Source of the DNA: Schizochytrium sp. TIO01
Lineage: Eukaryota; Sar; Bigyra; Thraustochytrida; Thraustochytriidae
Assembly: GCA_004764695.1 (NCBI GenBank)
Contig: SMSO01000014.1
Span: 5,400,845 to 5,464,844, forward strand
Length of the DNA stretch: 64,000 nucleotides
Direction: 5' to 3'
Positions within the stretch are counted from its first letter, which is position 1. Each line of letters opens with the position of its first letter. Below the pieces are notes generated by a model, which saw only the letters and a program-made list of their open reading frames with translations, was not told the DNA's origin and made no database searches. The translations under genes and the position numbers were made by a program. Positions 1 through 12,123 of this stretch are shown one piece after another.

Positions 1-1918
1 TAGCCCGGTTTGCATGAATTTCACCTCTAACTGGTAAGCAAGAGAACCTTTTTTAAAAGCCTTTCTCAAGCAGGGACGTATTTCACGCATGCAACCTACT
101 CGAGGTTGCTTCTTTCTGCATACAATTCTAATTTACGATTTTCCTAGCTGTTCTTATAATTCAACAACGTTTTGGAACTTCGCAAGCTACTACGACATTT
201 AATTTTAAAAGTTACGTTTTCATTTGTTCAACTTCTCTTGTCTTTTCATCTTGTTGCCTCGCTTGTCAAGATCGCCATCTAGCTGAATATTTTGTTCACA
301 TTATAGGTTTCTAAAAGAAAACTGGATTTCTCTACCCTGGGAAATCAAACGAGATTTATCATCCTCACAAACGATTATCATGATATTCCAATGTTCATAG
401 ATACAATTTAGCATGTTGGGATTTTTACTGAGCTGCCAATCTATTCACAATGACAATGATTCGATTTCGAAAAGCTCAATACCTGCAAGATAGCTTACGT
501 TGAAGCTGGGTACACTGGATGCAACTCCTAATTCCCCAAACAGTGCCAGGATACATTTCTAGGGTGTTTCTGAATGCAATTATATACACGGCGACGGATA
601 CGGAAACTTCAGGAAAGTTCTGTCAAACTGGCTTAACGCCTACAACTTATGCCTGTAGTGTTACAAAGGGTATAAGTTAAATCTCTTTTGCTGAGGCACA
701 TTCTTTTCCAAGCGAGCTCCTAACCTCACGATTCTGCAAATTCTTTATTTCGGATATTAGTTTACGATATGATATGTCCAAATTCGTATGCCTTATGCCA
801 ATATTTGTTTTTATTTCTTTTCGTTTCCAGTGCATTAGTTTAAATGAATACATTAACAGTGTAAGGCCGACTCGAGTTCTGCCATTCAGATTGGTGTCTT
901 TGAGTTGTATTTATAGAACGAACAATCTTTGCAAATTCCTGATAACTTTTGGCGTGGATTAATACTCCATGTGCCATTAAATACTCCTCTTGTTTCACTT
1001 GCATCCTTGCCGGGGAAGTAACCCGCTCAAAGTGTGTACCCTCTGTTTTCATATACATGGTGTCGCTTCGGGAACCCGCAATGCGAAGATTAGTTCTTTG
1101 AAAAAGTCATTTCCCCCTTTCGCAAAAAAAAAAAGAAAAAGGACTGCATCTACACAAAACCTAGGATAGATGGTAGGTATCCTTCATATCCATGACAATA
1201 GATAGCCTTTTAACTGGCCTTTGAGAATGACCTTCCAATTAAATAAGCTGGTGATCTGTCAAACTCCAGACTCTATCCAAGTCTTGATTATCAATTGAAC
1301 CTATGATAGTAGTCAGCGTGCGTAATACTAATTGCTTCCTAATTAAAGTCTGATCGGTAGTTCCTTTGTTGAATAGAATTTTAAAATAAAATTGTTCTAG
1401 AGAGTATATATATATTTTTTTTTGTTTTTTTGTTTTTTTGTTTTTATAAGTGCGTAGGATCAGACAAAATCATTCTGTCTTATTAATGTATTAATGTATT
1501 AACTTATCAATTATAATAATTATTATTATTGAAATAGCTTCTTAAAAAATAAAAAGGGAAAAAGAAAAAAAGTTCAAATTACCCATAAGTTTTCCCGACA
1601 GGGTTTTGGTGATTTGGTGAACGCCCCAAAAACAGAAACAGCAAAATAGATTTCGCACTCTGCAACTGAGGAAGGCTTAATGCAGCAAATTATTCCAGGT
1701 GAAAATATCGTTTCATGATAAAAACTAACCATATCTGTATACTAAAAGACGAATACCAAGTAGTTTCTTCTTGACCCAAGAAAAAAAAGGTTGCTTCTTA
1801 TTTATTTATTGCTTAAATAAATAGTTATTTTTGCTTCTAATATACTAATATATTTCATTTCAATTTTATAGCATTAAGCATAACTATTATTATTTATTCT
1901 TGCCAAAAAATGACCTTG
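1..1918. other. Intergenic, no gene seen
   Basis: AT-rich sequence with short open frames only (for example 774-962), none with recognisable protein character. It contains several homopolymer and T/A-rich stretches, such as a T-rich run near 1408-1445 and TTATT-type simple sequence around 1510-1530. Confidence 0.6.

Positions 1919-1944
<26 letters not shown>
1919..1944 (+). repeat. Poly-A run (about 26 A)
   Basis: An uninterrupted A run sits at the junction between AT-rich DNA on the left and a GC-richer block from about 1960. Such a run could be a simple repeat or the tail of an old retro-inserted sequence; no element was identified beside it. Confidence 0.7.
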
Positions 1945-1949
<5 letters not shown>

Positions 1950-1959
1950 TAAGATCAAG

Positions 1960-2582
1960 GGCGGAAAATGCCCCACGTTCGCGTGAAACTCGAACTATCT
2001 CTTGTCTGCTAACTCTACTCGCGCCCTTCGTCTCTGGGTCAGAATGAGTCTACGTACACGATGCGTTGCTGCACGGTGATCTTCAGAACTTTCGTAGGTG
2101 CTTCCCCGTCCGTACCACCAGTTAGTTTGTTCTTGCGGCGGCCACGCGCCAATCTACATCGACTCCGCCAACAAACGCACACCCGGTGCCTCGTGCTGAG
2201 CCTGCTCCTCGCGCGAGGAGGCGCGAGATCTTCGCAGCGTGACAGCTGACAGCCTCTGCGGCCGATCATCACGCTTGCTGGCGCAGGGATCCAGGCGGTC
2301 TTGGCTACAGCATTGACTATAGCATCTGCGGTGGCACGAGTGGCGAGATCTTCGTTAGACTGAGTTATGCTGGAATTGGTGTTATCAGTCAGTATTTGAC
2401 TCTTATCGCCCAGCCACATTACATGCGCGAGTCCGAGCTCACGGAGCTGATGAGCTGCTTGGAGACCTGCAGGCAACGAACTGTTTGCAACAGACTGCTC
2501 GTGCGTTGGTCAAGACAGGCTGAAATGTGTGGCGCGAGTTGAGGGCTTGCTCGCACCTCTATATTTGTAAACCTGAATCCAG
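1960..2582. other. GC-richer block, no assignable gene
   Basis: The base composition rises here relative to both flanks. A minus-strand frame is open from about 2500 down to 2039, without an ATG near its 5' end (it begins at TTG). Its upstream half looks protein-like, but I recognise no family. The opposite strand also carries short open frames. It may be an exon or a decayed element; the sequence does not decide. Confidence 0.25.
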
Positions 2583-2941
2583 CATGGAGAATCCTGGAAA
2601 TGTGACTTGATCGACCTCATTAAGATACGTTTGAGTGATTACAAGCTCAATTGGAGCGCCGACGAGCTTGACAAAGCAGAAGAGCTTCAAGGATGGTGCG
2701 GCCAGAAGCCCAGCGTAAAATATAAAGACGTTGAAGCCCTGATGGTCTTCGCGTTGGACCAGGACTTTGCTGAGAATCGCCTCGAAGCAATTCAGGTCAA
2801 GCTCTGGAAAGGACTGCACAACCCAGAGCGATTAGGTACTGCCTCGGTGAGTTTGTTGAAGAGCAATTTTTGACAAGGAAACGTAACAGTGCCTACCACC
2901 AGGCATTTGTTTCGGAAGTTCAAAGAGCCAAATGCAGATAG
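2583..2941 (+). CDS. Possible two-exon gene fragment, unidentified
   Basis: A frame open from after a stop at 2574-2576 reads through a protein-like, charged and helical stretch (containing IKIRLSDYKLNW and FALDQDFAENRLEAIQVKLW). It meets a good 5' splice site (GTGAGT) at 2847. A 56-bp intron ending in CACCAG at 2902 would join it in phase to a short exon, 2903-2941, ending in TAG. The start was not found; there is no upstream ATG in frame, so a further 5' exon would be needed. I do not recognise the product. It may be a terminal exon pair of a real gene or part of a decayed one. Confidence 0.3.
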
Positions 2942-3649
2942 TTTTGTCCCTGATTTCGTTTTGGCATCATGCTAATCTTCAGCTCGCCGCGTGTTGAACA
3001 CCACGAGCTTTCCAACATAAGGGCGTATTTGCATCTTTTCAAGCATTGACCGTCCCAACAAAAGTAAGATCCCTCCAAAACATGATCTACAGCAAGATTT
3101 TTCAAGAGAAGACCAAATTTGCCACGGCTTTCGAAACGAGTTCCTCAGCATTCTGCCCATAGTGACAATAGCAAGTACGGTACACACTCAACACAGTTAC
3201 TTTCCAATAAATAATACCCGCGAGGAGGCTGCTGGGTTGGTGTCGTACGATCGGTTGGTTTGAAAAGAGATCCAGAGAGGAGACCTTTGCCAGGATTTGT
3301 GTCATCTCTTAACCTAACAGTTGATCGATAGTTTTAGAAAAAAAAATTGATTTTTTTTTAAATATGTTATCTTTTCACCTATTTCTTTACTGTTTCTTTC
3401 GAAAGCTCAAGTTATTCTCCCGTAATTCAAAAAGGTAAAAAACATTTACTTTTCTTATCTTCTTGTTTACAAAATAAATACATTTTAATTTAAAAAAAAT
3501 GAAAATCACAAGAGTCCACCTTTTTCCTTTGTTCTTCTCTTTCATTTCCTCCATACTACCTTCAAATGGAAATGGCACCTTCCTCTACTTTAGCTAGAGC
3601 ATTAGTATCGTGTTATTGTATTTTTTAAATAAAAGGATGGACCATCGGC
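2942..3649. other. Intergenic, no gene seen
   Basis: Short overlapping open frames exist on the minus strand between 2920 and 3305, in two frames, with no family resemblance. The rest is AT-rich. Confidence 0.5.
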
Positions 3650-3835
<186 letters not shown>

Positions 3836-4049
3836 CTAGATGGATCTAAGGAGCTGAGGTCACTCGCAAAGGCCTTCCTTGAGGCAGTATGTGTCAGGTC
3901 TTTGGTGAACTTGGCTCAGCGTGTTCAGAAGGACTGTGGGCGCGTGTGGCGCTGACCAGTTTTCAAGGAGCACTCTGAATGGAAACGCCTGTCCACGGAG
4001 CAGAGATCTCGCTTGCCTCCAGCGGAGAAGACTCTAGCTAGAGACGCCT

Positions 4050-4143
4050 GCGCAGAGCAGCAGAGCAGAGCAGAGCAGAGCAGAGCATGACATGTAATGG
4101 CATAGCAAGGCATGGCATGGCATAGCATGGCGTGGCGCGGCAT
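4050..4143 (+). repeat. Short AGAGC and GGCAT direct repeats
   Basis: Tandem five-base units (GCAGA) run from about 4055 to 4087. They are followed by degenerate copies of GGCAT/GGCATA to about 4143. This is simple sequence with no coding significance. Confidence 0.8.
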
Positions 4144-4206
4144 GGACGACTGCGAAGGTGTATCTAGATCTTGGATTTGTGTCTAGATCTCTTGAATTTG
4201 CAGAGC

Positions 4207-4509
4207 ATGTACGGGCGAATGCGTGACGTTTCATTCCTCAAGCATGAACTTGACTATTCACAGAGCTCAGGCCAAAGACCACACACATACACGGCGCCCG
4301 CCTCCTCAAAGGTCGCTCGCCTCTTCGCACGAGCTCGTGAAATGAAGCAGCGCAACGACCGTCTGGTAGCTAGCTTGTTAGCTAGCGATGGCGAACTTGC
4401 TCTGGGTGGCCTCGCTACGCCAAGAAGGCCGGTCAACGCCAAGCTATCCTCTCCACATCTGACGGAGCCGCCGACGCCTCCGGAGTCGATCTCGAGCCTT
4501 CGTGCCTAG
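4207..4509 (+). CDS. Small hypothetical protein, 100 aa
   Basis: An ATG-initiated frame of 100 codons ends in TAG. The composition is protein-like: an N-terminal segment starting MYGRMRDVSFLKHELDYSQ, a basic helix (FARAREMKQRNDRLVASLLA) and a Pro/Thr-rich C-terminus. A 3' splice-like TTTGCAG ends just before the ATG (4203), so this could be the last exon of a longer gene. No family was recognised. The surrounding GC-rich block (4300-5300) carries several overlapping chance frames, which lowers confidence. Confidence 0.3.
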   Translation: MYGRMRDVSFLKHELDYSQSSGQRPHTYTAPASSKVARLFARAREMKQRNDRLVASLLASDGELALGGLATPRRPVNAKLSSPHLTEPPTPPESISSLRA

Positions 4510-4513
4510 CAGA

Positions 4514-4549
4514 GTGGCAGCCAAAGTGGCAGCCAAAGTGGCAGCCAAA
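4514..4549 (+). repeat. Three tandem copies of a 12-bp unit
   Basis: Three perfect copies of GTGGCAGCCAAA, lying just after the stop codon of the small ORF at 4207-4509. Confidence 0.95.
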
Positions 4550-6037
4550 GTGGACTGGATGGACTCGGGTTCGACACCTGCTCGTAGGGTGCAAGCGCAT
4601 TCAGACCAAAGAGCCCGCGAAGAGCAAGCAGCTCTGACACTTGATGCTCGGACGAACCTCAAGGTTGGCCTTTGCTGTGGCTCAGTTCGCTCGGGATTCC
4701 ACGCCCAACTTGGAGCCACAAAAATCGCTGTTCGTCAGAGCAATCCATCCTCCTTCAGAGAGACAGCGAGCGGCGAGACCGACTCAGATCCCAGGCTTCC
4801 TGGCCCCGCTCCCGCGGCACAGGCGGCGATGCGAGTGAAGACAGTCTGCATGCATGCACGCCGCCTCGCCTGCGTGAGGGCCGACCCCGGCGCAGCTCGA
4901 GGCCCTCGAGCATGCGCGAGCGGCGATCGATCATCGAGACCCACCTCGAAATAAATCGAATCGAATTTGAACGAACGGATAGACCTTTCCTTCTGCAGCT
5001 CTGCATGGTCCTCTCCACTCACTCGCTCGCTCGCTCGCTCGCTCTGCCACTGCCGCGCCCGGCCAGTAGCTCGCACGGAGACGCCTTCTCCAGGGCGCCC
5101 TCCGCAGCACCGCCCACGCGACGGCCGTGGCAGTCTCGATGCGACGGTGGTGGTGATAGCTGTATGGGATCGATTGCACAGCGGTTCTTCGATTGCACAG
5201 CGGTTCCATGGATCCATCTGAAAGCAAGGCACGCCAAGCGGAGCGATAAGAGTTACATAATCACCAATAGGGACCCTCTGGATAGGTCCCTAGCTGGCTA
5301 AAAGTGCTGAGGAAGAGGAGGGAAGTTTACTGTTATAGTATTGGGTAGATGGTGCTAGCGGTGCGAGGGAGCGAGCTGCGTTCTTTGTGTTCTGTTCTGC
5401 GGTGGGCGTTCAGCTCCTAGCCGGGCATAGGAGTGGCTAGGGCTTCGAGAGGAGTGAATTGCAAACAAAGAAAGAAACAAAGAAACAAAGAAAGAAACAA
5501 AGAAGAGAGAAACAATCAAACTCATTCGAGGCTGAGTCGAAGTTGAGAGTTGATGACTCCAATCAAGAACGGGGCGCCCATGCTCGAAGAAGGAGGCGTC
5601 GAGGCCTCGGAGCAAGCAAGGTGGCTTGATCAGAGCAGAGCAGCGCAGCGCAGCGCCTGTGATCACTTCACTGTTTGTTGGTTTCTTTTCCAAGTGGACC
5701 AAGAGGAAGTGAGTGATTGATTAATTGATTGATTGATTCATCGATTGATTGACCAATTGACTAACTAATTGATCATAGGCACGCACTAGGAGGTCGCTAG
5801 GTGATGCCTACGCGCTTCATTCATTGAAGGAAGTGCACGGGTGCCGGCGGAGGGGACACGCCTGAAGCGACCCCAAGACTTGGGCGCAGAGTTTGCTTCA
5901 CTTGTGAAGCGCGTGCAAAGGGCGGTTTCTGTGCTGGCAAGTGAAGTATAGGCGGGCCGCAAGTGAAGTATAGCGCGGCATAAGGCGGGTATTCACGATT
6001 TCACTCGGCCTAGTTGTAGTACCGAACGAACGAACGA
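4550..6037. other. Intergenic, GC-rich then purine-rich
   Basis: There are many overlapping open frames on both strands at 4640-5300, as expected of GC-rich DNA, with no family resemblance. Simple sequence includes (CTCG)n near 5024-5044, an AAAGAAAC-type purine tract at 5463-5505 and GATT repeats near 5719-5745. Confidence 0.55.
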
Positions 6038-6301
6038 ATGAATGAAGGAGGCCTGAAGGGTTCAGGACAGGTGACGAACAAACCTCAATCGGACGCCACC
6101 GAGGCCACTGAGTGGTCAGTCACCCTACCTGAGCTCGGCAGCAGCGACAACGGGGAAGACGGTGGGCCCAGAAACAAAGCCGGCGCCGGAACCTACTTGA
6201 GAGCCTCGGCAGCAGCGTGTAGACTGAGACCAGGGGAGGTCTTGGGTCTGCAATTCTTCTTGTTCCTCATCGTTGTTCTCTCCGTGGTGAGCTTGCTCTA
6301 G
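6038..6301 (+). other. Short ORF upstream of the OPT transporter, possible uORF
   Basis: An ATG-started frame of 87 codons precedes the transporter ATG by about 190 bp. Its last 19 residues are strongly hydrophobic (LGLQFFLFLIVVLSVVSLL), so a tail-anchored mini-protein is conceivable. It may equally be a chance frame in the transporter's 5' leader. No homology was recognised. Confidence 0.2.
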
Positions 6302-6491
6302 CTCTAACCAGGAGATAGCTAGCAGTAGGTACCGAGCACTACCACTACTCCGTGAGTGAAAAGCTACCGAGTAGCAAAGACTCCTTGACTGCGTGGGCTT
6401 TGAAGACAGGCACCACAAAGGAAAACCTCTGGTCAAGGCAGGTGAAGTCAAGAGGCACATAGAGACAGAACTCTTGAGCACACAAGTCACA

Positions 6492-8561
6492 ATGCTTAGT
6501 ATGAGAGGCATGGGGGATCCCCCCATCAAAATTGATATAAACGTGCCCGGCAGTCCAGCCAGCTCCAATATGGAGGATGGACTCTCAGATCACTTTAGCG
6601 AAGATGAAGAAGTCGCGCGATGCCTTGACTGGAAGAGTCAATTCACCGTCCGTGGCGTTCTTGTAGGCACTATTGTTGGTTTTGCAATGACAATTATTAG
6701 CCTAAAGCTCAGCCTTACAACTGGTGTGATCCCTTCTTTGAATATCTGCGCTGGCCTCCTTGGGTTTGTAGGTGTTCGCTCGTGGGTAACATTGATTTCA
6801 AAGTGGGTATCTTCTACGTACACATTTACGCGACAGGAGAACACTGTGATTCAAACCCTGGCTGTTGCTCAATACAGCACAGCTTGGATCTTGGGTTTTG
6901 GTTCCTACTATATTGCAATGGACGAATCTTCCTGGGAGAAAACTGGAGCCAATGTAAATCAGAAGAGTGAAATTGTGAACCCGGATTACAAAAATATCAT
7001 CCCCTTCTCGATACTTGTCTGCTTTACTGGTATTTTTGTACTCAACACTCTTCGTAAGAACTTTATCGTCGATATGAGGCTAACATACCCTTCTGGTACA
7101 GCAACTGCCGTGATGATTAACCAGTTCTTTACTGATGATGGACAGGCTTTGGCACACAAGCAATTCATTGTATTTGGCCGCTGGTTCGGCATTTCTTTTT
7201 TCAAAGACTTTTTCTTCTGGTTCTTCGAAGGCGATGGGTCTTGTGGAATCAGCAACTTCCCCACCTTTGGCATGAAGGCGTTCAAGTGGACGTGGAGCTT
7301 TGACTTTGCAATCAACTATGTTGGTGTTGGAATGCTTTGTGGCCATGCCGTTAACTATTCTATGATGGTAGGTGCCGTTATTGGTTGGGGTATTATGTGG
7401 CCCATATTTACGGAGAAAGCTGGTGACTGGTACCCGGCTGACGCTGGAAGCACTAGTTTAAATGGGATTTTGGGTTATAAAGTGTTCCTTGCTATTGCGT
7501 TAATCATTGGTGACGGTGCGTACAACATTGTCAAGATGTGCATTATCTCCTACAAGACGTTCAAAAACCAGCGTCGAGACAGACCACTGGAAGCAGAGTA
7601 TGCCAACGAAGAGGAGGAACGTGAAGATCGTCTTCGCCATCGTGTCTTCCTTACTGACTCAGTCCCATGGTGGGTTTCTCTTGTTGGTTATTGTGTCTTT
7701 CTGATTCTCGGCTGCTCGATTATGCCTGTCATCTTCCCTAGCACGCATTGGTTCATCCTCTTTGTGGCATATTTATTGATTCCAGTCTTTGCACCGGCAA
7801 ATGCTTACATTTGTGGTCTCACCGATTGGGATATGTCCTCCACCTTTGGCAAGCTAGTTATCTTTATTTTCGCTATTTGGGCTTCACGCATTAACTCCAG
7901 CACTGGTATCATCTCAGGTCTTGCAACTTGCGGTATCGTTCTTGCTGGAACCTCTCAAGCTGCAACTTTGATTCAGGATTACAAAACTGGTTTCCTGACC
8001 CGTAGCAGTCCCCGAGCAATGTTTTTTGCCCAAGTGCTTGGCACGTTTTTGGGTTGCTTTCTTTCCCCTGCTGCATTTTTCATTTTCTACAATGCCTTTG
8101 ATGTTGGAAACGCTGACGGTGCGTATCCTGCTCCATATGGAGAAATTTACCGTGCCATGGCTATTCTCGGTACAGAAGGATTTGGTTCAATGCCAAAGAA
8201 CTGCCCGGCCCTCATGCTTGGGTTCTTCTTGGCTTCAATGGTCATGAACCTTGCACGCGACTTGGCGCCTCTGTGCATGGGTGAACGCACTGCTGCAATT
8301 GTTCAATTCGCCATCCCTATCCCTGGTGTGATGTCTATTCCATTCTATATCTCTGCCTCCCTTGCTATTGATATGGGTGTTGGAAGCCTTGTTAACCTCA
8401 TCTGGAGGTACTATTCCCCGGACGGATTTCTGACTTACTATATTCCGGTGGCATCTGGCCTCATTGCTGGCGATGGTATCTGGGCCCTTCCCAGTGCGAT
8501 TCTTTCGCTCGCAGGCGCAACCAGCCCGATCTGTATGTCATTTACTTCAAACTGGAACTAA
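6492..8561 (+). CDS. Oligopeptide transporter (OPT) family, YSL-like
   Basis: A 689-residue integral membrane protein with about 14 hydrophobic segments beginning near residue 55. Diagnostic OPT/yellow-stripe-like motifs are visible: KLSLTTGVIPSLNI in the first membrane segment, FTRQENTVIQT near residue 115, and RLTYPSGTATAVMINQFF near residue 195. YSL-type members of this family carry metal chelates (iron or other metals bound to nicotianamine-like ligands) or small peptides with protons across the plasma or an internal membrane; the substrate here is unknown. The length matches YSL proteins (about 650-700 aa). The open frame extends upstream to a GTG, but the first ATG, at 6492, gives a typical acidic cytosolic N-terminus. 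No intron is seen. Confidence 0.93.
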   Translation: MLSMRGMGDPPIKIDINVPGSPASSNMEDGLSDHFSEDEEVARCLDWKSQFTVRGVLVGTIVGFAMTIISLKLSLTTGVIPSLNICAGLLGFVGVRSWVTLISKWVSSTYTFTRQENTVIQTLAVAQYSTAWILGFGSYYIAMDESSWEKTGANVNQKSEIVNPDYKNIIPFSILVCFTGIFVLNTLRKNFIVDMRLTYPSGTATAVMINQFFTDDGQALAHKQFIVFGRWFGISFFKDFFFWFFEGDGSCGISNFPTFGMKAFKWTWSFDFAINYVGVGMLCGHAVNYSMMVGAVIGWGIMWPIFTEKAGDWYPADAGSTSLNGILGYKVFLAIALIIGDGAYNIVKMCIISYKTFKNQRRDRPLEAEYANEEEEREDRLRHRVFLTDSVPWWVSLVGYCVFLILGCSIMPVIFPSTHWFILFVAYLLIPVFAPANAYICGLTDWDMSSTFGKLVIFIFAIWASRINSSTGIISGLATCGIVLAGTSQAATLIQDYKTGFLTRSSPRAMFFAQVLGTFLGCFLSPAAFFIFYNAFDVGNADGAYPAPYGEIYRAMAILGTEGFGSMPKNCPALMLGFFLASMVMNLARDLAPLCMGERTAAIVQFAIPIPGVMSIPFYISASLAIDMGVGSLVNLIWRYYSPDGFLTYYIPVASGLIAGDGIWALPSAILSLAGATSPICMSFTSNWN

Positions 8562-9280
8562 ACCATAGTTGCTCATGTGAGATATGCCCCATCAGGGACT
8601 ACTATTATGATCCAGCATCTGCCATTCCCATGCCTTGACCTTGGGGCAGAAATAATCGTGCAACGAGTGATCGTAAATCAAGCAATTGTTAAGCTCTTGC
8701 ACGAAATTGTATCAAGAATTCCTTTTTCTTCCCACGAACTCATGGTCAAGGTCGCCCCCCTACCTCCCAAGACCGTGCACCTTTGTTTGACAAAATTGGA
8801 ATATCAACCATTTTGTCTATTGAGACCATCCCACTGCACTTATGTCTTTGGTGGCCTCCACTTTGATCCAAATCTTTGTTGTTAACCTAGTATCATCCAT
8901 ATTCCTTTTCTTTAGTTCCGCTTTGATTCCCAAGTGCCGAAAGAGCAACGAAAGTATATTTTCTAGATTTCTAAAATTGTTTCTTTTTTAGCAAACGTGC
9001 TTTACTCCTACGAGGCCTCTTTAACAGAAGCATCAAAATTATACGAACACGTTACTCGGTGATCCAGTTGAAGCTGATGTATTCGTAAGAATATGTATGC
9101 ATGCCTAGCGAGTCTTCAGGGTGCAGGTATCTTCGAGAATTCCGTTACTCATACACCAATGCCAGGCTCGATGCATGAATAAGCCAGGAATCATCCGTAC
9201 CTTTCTGATTTGAGTGAGTGTTGAGAGAACTGGGGGTGAGAACCCATTATAAAGGTCACATCCACCTTTTAGATCAATTT
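8562..9280. other. Intergenic between converging genes
   Basis: This is the 3' flank of the transporter and of the minus-strand repeat protein. A 102-codon frame at 8577-8885 begins with GTG right after the transporter stop and has no protein-family character. Confidence 0.5.
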
Positions 9281-10717
9281 TCAGAGAGACTCACGGCGCA
9301 CTCGAATCTTTGGAGGACTGTTCAAAGGATTCGCCTGATTCGTTGAACGACGACTGTTCAAAGGATTCGGGGCGAAGCGACCATTTTGGGGATCGCCGAT
9401 ATCCTTTTGATCAATGTTATAGAAATCGGATTGCTTCATTGAACGAGCCTCATTGCGCACTTGATTCGTTGAACGACGACTGTTCAAAGGATTGGGGGTG
9501 AAGCGACCATTTTGGGGATCGCCGATATCCTTTTGATCAATGTTATAGAAATCGGATTGCTTCATTGAACGAGCCTCATTGCGCACTTGATTCGTTGAAC
9601 GACGACTGTTCAAAGGATTCGGGGTGAAGCGACCATTTTGGGGATCGCCGATATCCTTTAGATCAATGTTATAGAAATCGGATTGCTTCATTGAACGAGC
9701 CTCATTGCGCACTTGTTTCGTTGAACGACGACTGTTCAAAGGATTCGGGGTGAAGCGACCATTTTGGGGATCGCCGATATCATTTAGATCAATGTTATAG
9801 AAATCGGATTGCTTTATAGAACGAGCCTCATTGCGCACTTGTTTCGTTGAACGACGACTGTTCAAAGGATTCGGGGTGAAGCGACCATTTTGGGGATCGC
9901 CGATATCATTTAGATCAATGTTATAGAAATCGGATTGCTTTATAGAACGAGCCTCATTGCGCACTTGATTCGTTGAACGACGACTGTTCAAAGGATTCGG
10001 GGTGAAGTGACCATTTTGGGGATCGCCGATATCCTTTAGATCAATGTTATAGAAATCGGATTGCTTTCTTGAACGAGCCTCATTGCGCACTTGATTCGTT
10101 GAACGTCGTTTGTTCAAAGGATTCGGGGTGAAGCGGCCATTTTGGGGATCGCCGATATCCTTTAGATCAAAGTTAAGAAAATTAGGTTCCTGCTTTGAAA
10201 GAGAATCCAATTTGCTTTTTTCAGCTCGAGCGTGGAGCTTCTTCGTAACTTTCCCTTGACGAGATCTCTCTTTAGTGATTTTGCGAATTACTTTTCTTTG
10301 CATGTGTTGTTCTGCTTTCTGCAGCAGTTTCTCAAAATCTTCCTCTTTTAGCTGACGCTGTTTCTGTACTTGGTCTTCTCGAGGGTGTCTTACATCCCAC
10401 TGTTTCAGCATAACTTTCTTGGGCTTAGCATTCGATGCTTCTAGTTTTGCCGCGGTTCTAGGTACAGGTATGGTGGTACTTTTGAAATTGGCTACCCGCA
10501 CAAGTGTTGGCGATACAAACTCTTCTTGAATGTTGTTGTCATACAAGATATCATATGAAGCCGGATGCACGCGGGTAATCGTGCCAGGGAAGTATTTGTC
10601 CCCACCATTCAATCGAGCCTCGACTCGGTCTCCCACTTTGAATTCAAGATAAGAACAACGATATCTTTGGTCTTGTAAACGTCTGTTGCGTTGTTGTCTC
10701 GACGGCTTAGATCCCAT
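9281..10717 (-). CDS. Tudor/agenet-like protein with seven 42-aa IGDP repeats
   Basis: A 478-residue protein; the ATG at 10717 is preferred over the upstream TTG. It begins MGSKPS, which fits the MGxxxS N-myristoylation pattern, followed by a basic stretch. Residues about 25-75 form a Tudor/agenet-like small barrel (KVGDRVEARLNGGDKYFPG, then YDILYDNN), a fold that usually binds methylated or charged peptides. A basic, probably helical linker follows. Then come seven tandem 42-residue repeats with the core DIGDPQNGRFTPNPLN followed by a basic stretch. The repeats are nearly identical in DNA. The 5' context (CTTTGCTTACC-ATCAACATGGG) closely matches that of the small gene at 13209-13457, which also has an IGDP motif, so the two look like divergent paralogues. 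Function is unknown. Confidence 0.75.
   Translation of the reverse strand: MGSKPSRQQRNRRLQDQRYRCSYLEFKVGDRVEARLNGGDKYFPGTITRVHPASYDILYDNNIQEEFVSPTLVRVANFKSTTIPVPRTAAKLEASNAKPKKVMLKQWDVRHPREDQVQKQRQLKEEDFEKLLQKAEQHMQRKVIRKITKERSRQGKVTKKLHARAEKSKLDSLSKQEPNFLNFDLKDIGDPQNGRFTPNPLNKRRSTNQVRNEARSRKQSDFYNIDLKDIGDPQNGHFTPNPLNSRRSTNQVRNEARSIKQSDFYNIDLNDIGDPQNGRFTPNPLNSRRSTKQVRNEARSIKQSDFYNIDLNDIGDPQNGRFTPNPLNSRRSTKQVRNEARSMKQSDFYNIDLKDIGDPQNGRFTPNPLNSRRSTNQVRNEARSMKQSDFYNIDQKDIGDPQNGRFTPNPLNSRRSTNQVRNEARSMKQSDFYNIDQKDIGDPQNGRFAPNPLNSRRSTNQANPLNSPPKIRVRRESL
9335..10189 (-). repeat. 126-bp coding tandem repeat, about 6.8 copies
   Basis: In-frame tandem units lie within the gene at 9281-10717. Copies differ by only a few codons: K/N in D(L/Q)(K/N)DIGDP, N/K in RRST(N/K)Q, and R/I/M at the unit end. 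The first unit, at the 5' end of the gene, is the most diverged. This pattern is expected from recent unequal crossover or slippage. Confidence 0.95.

Positions 10718-12123
<1,406 letters not shown>

Noticed and set aside
2920-3305. Overlapping minus-strand frames as a retrotransposon fragment
   Set aside because: No protease, reverse transcriptase or integrase motif is visible and no terminal repeat flanks it.
8577-8885. 102-codon frame after the transporter
   Set aside because: Starts at GTG in the 3' flank, has no domain-like character and no ATG supporting a start.
9335-10189. Regular repeats as a possible CRISPR array
   Set aside because: The units are head-to-tail with no unique spacers, keep an open frame and code for a protein.
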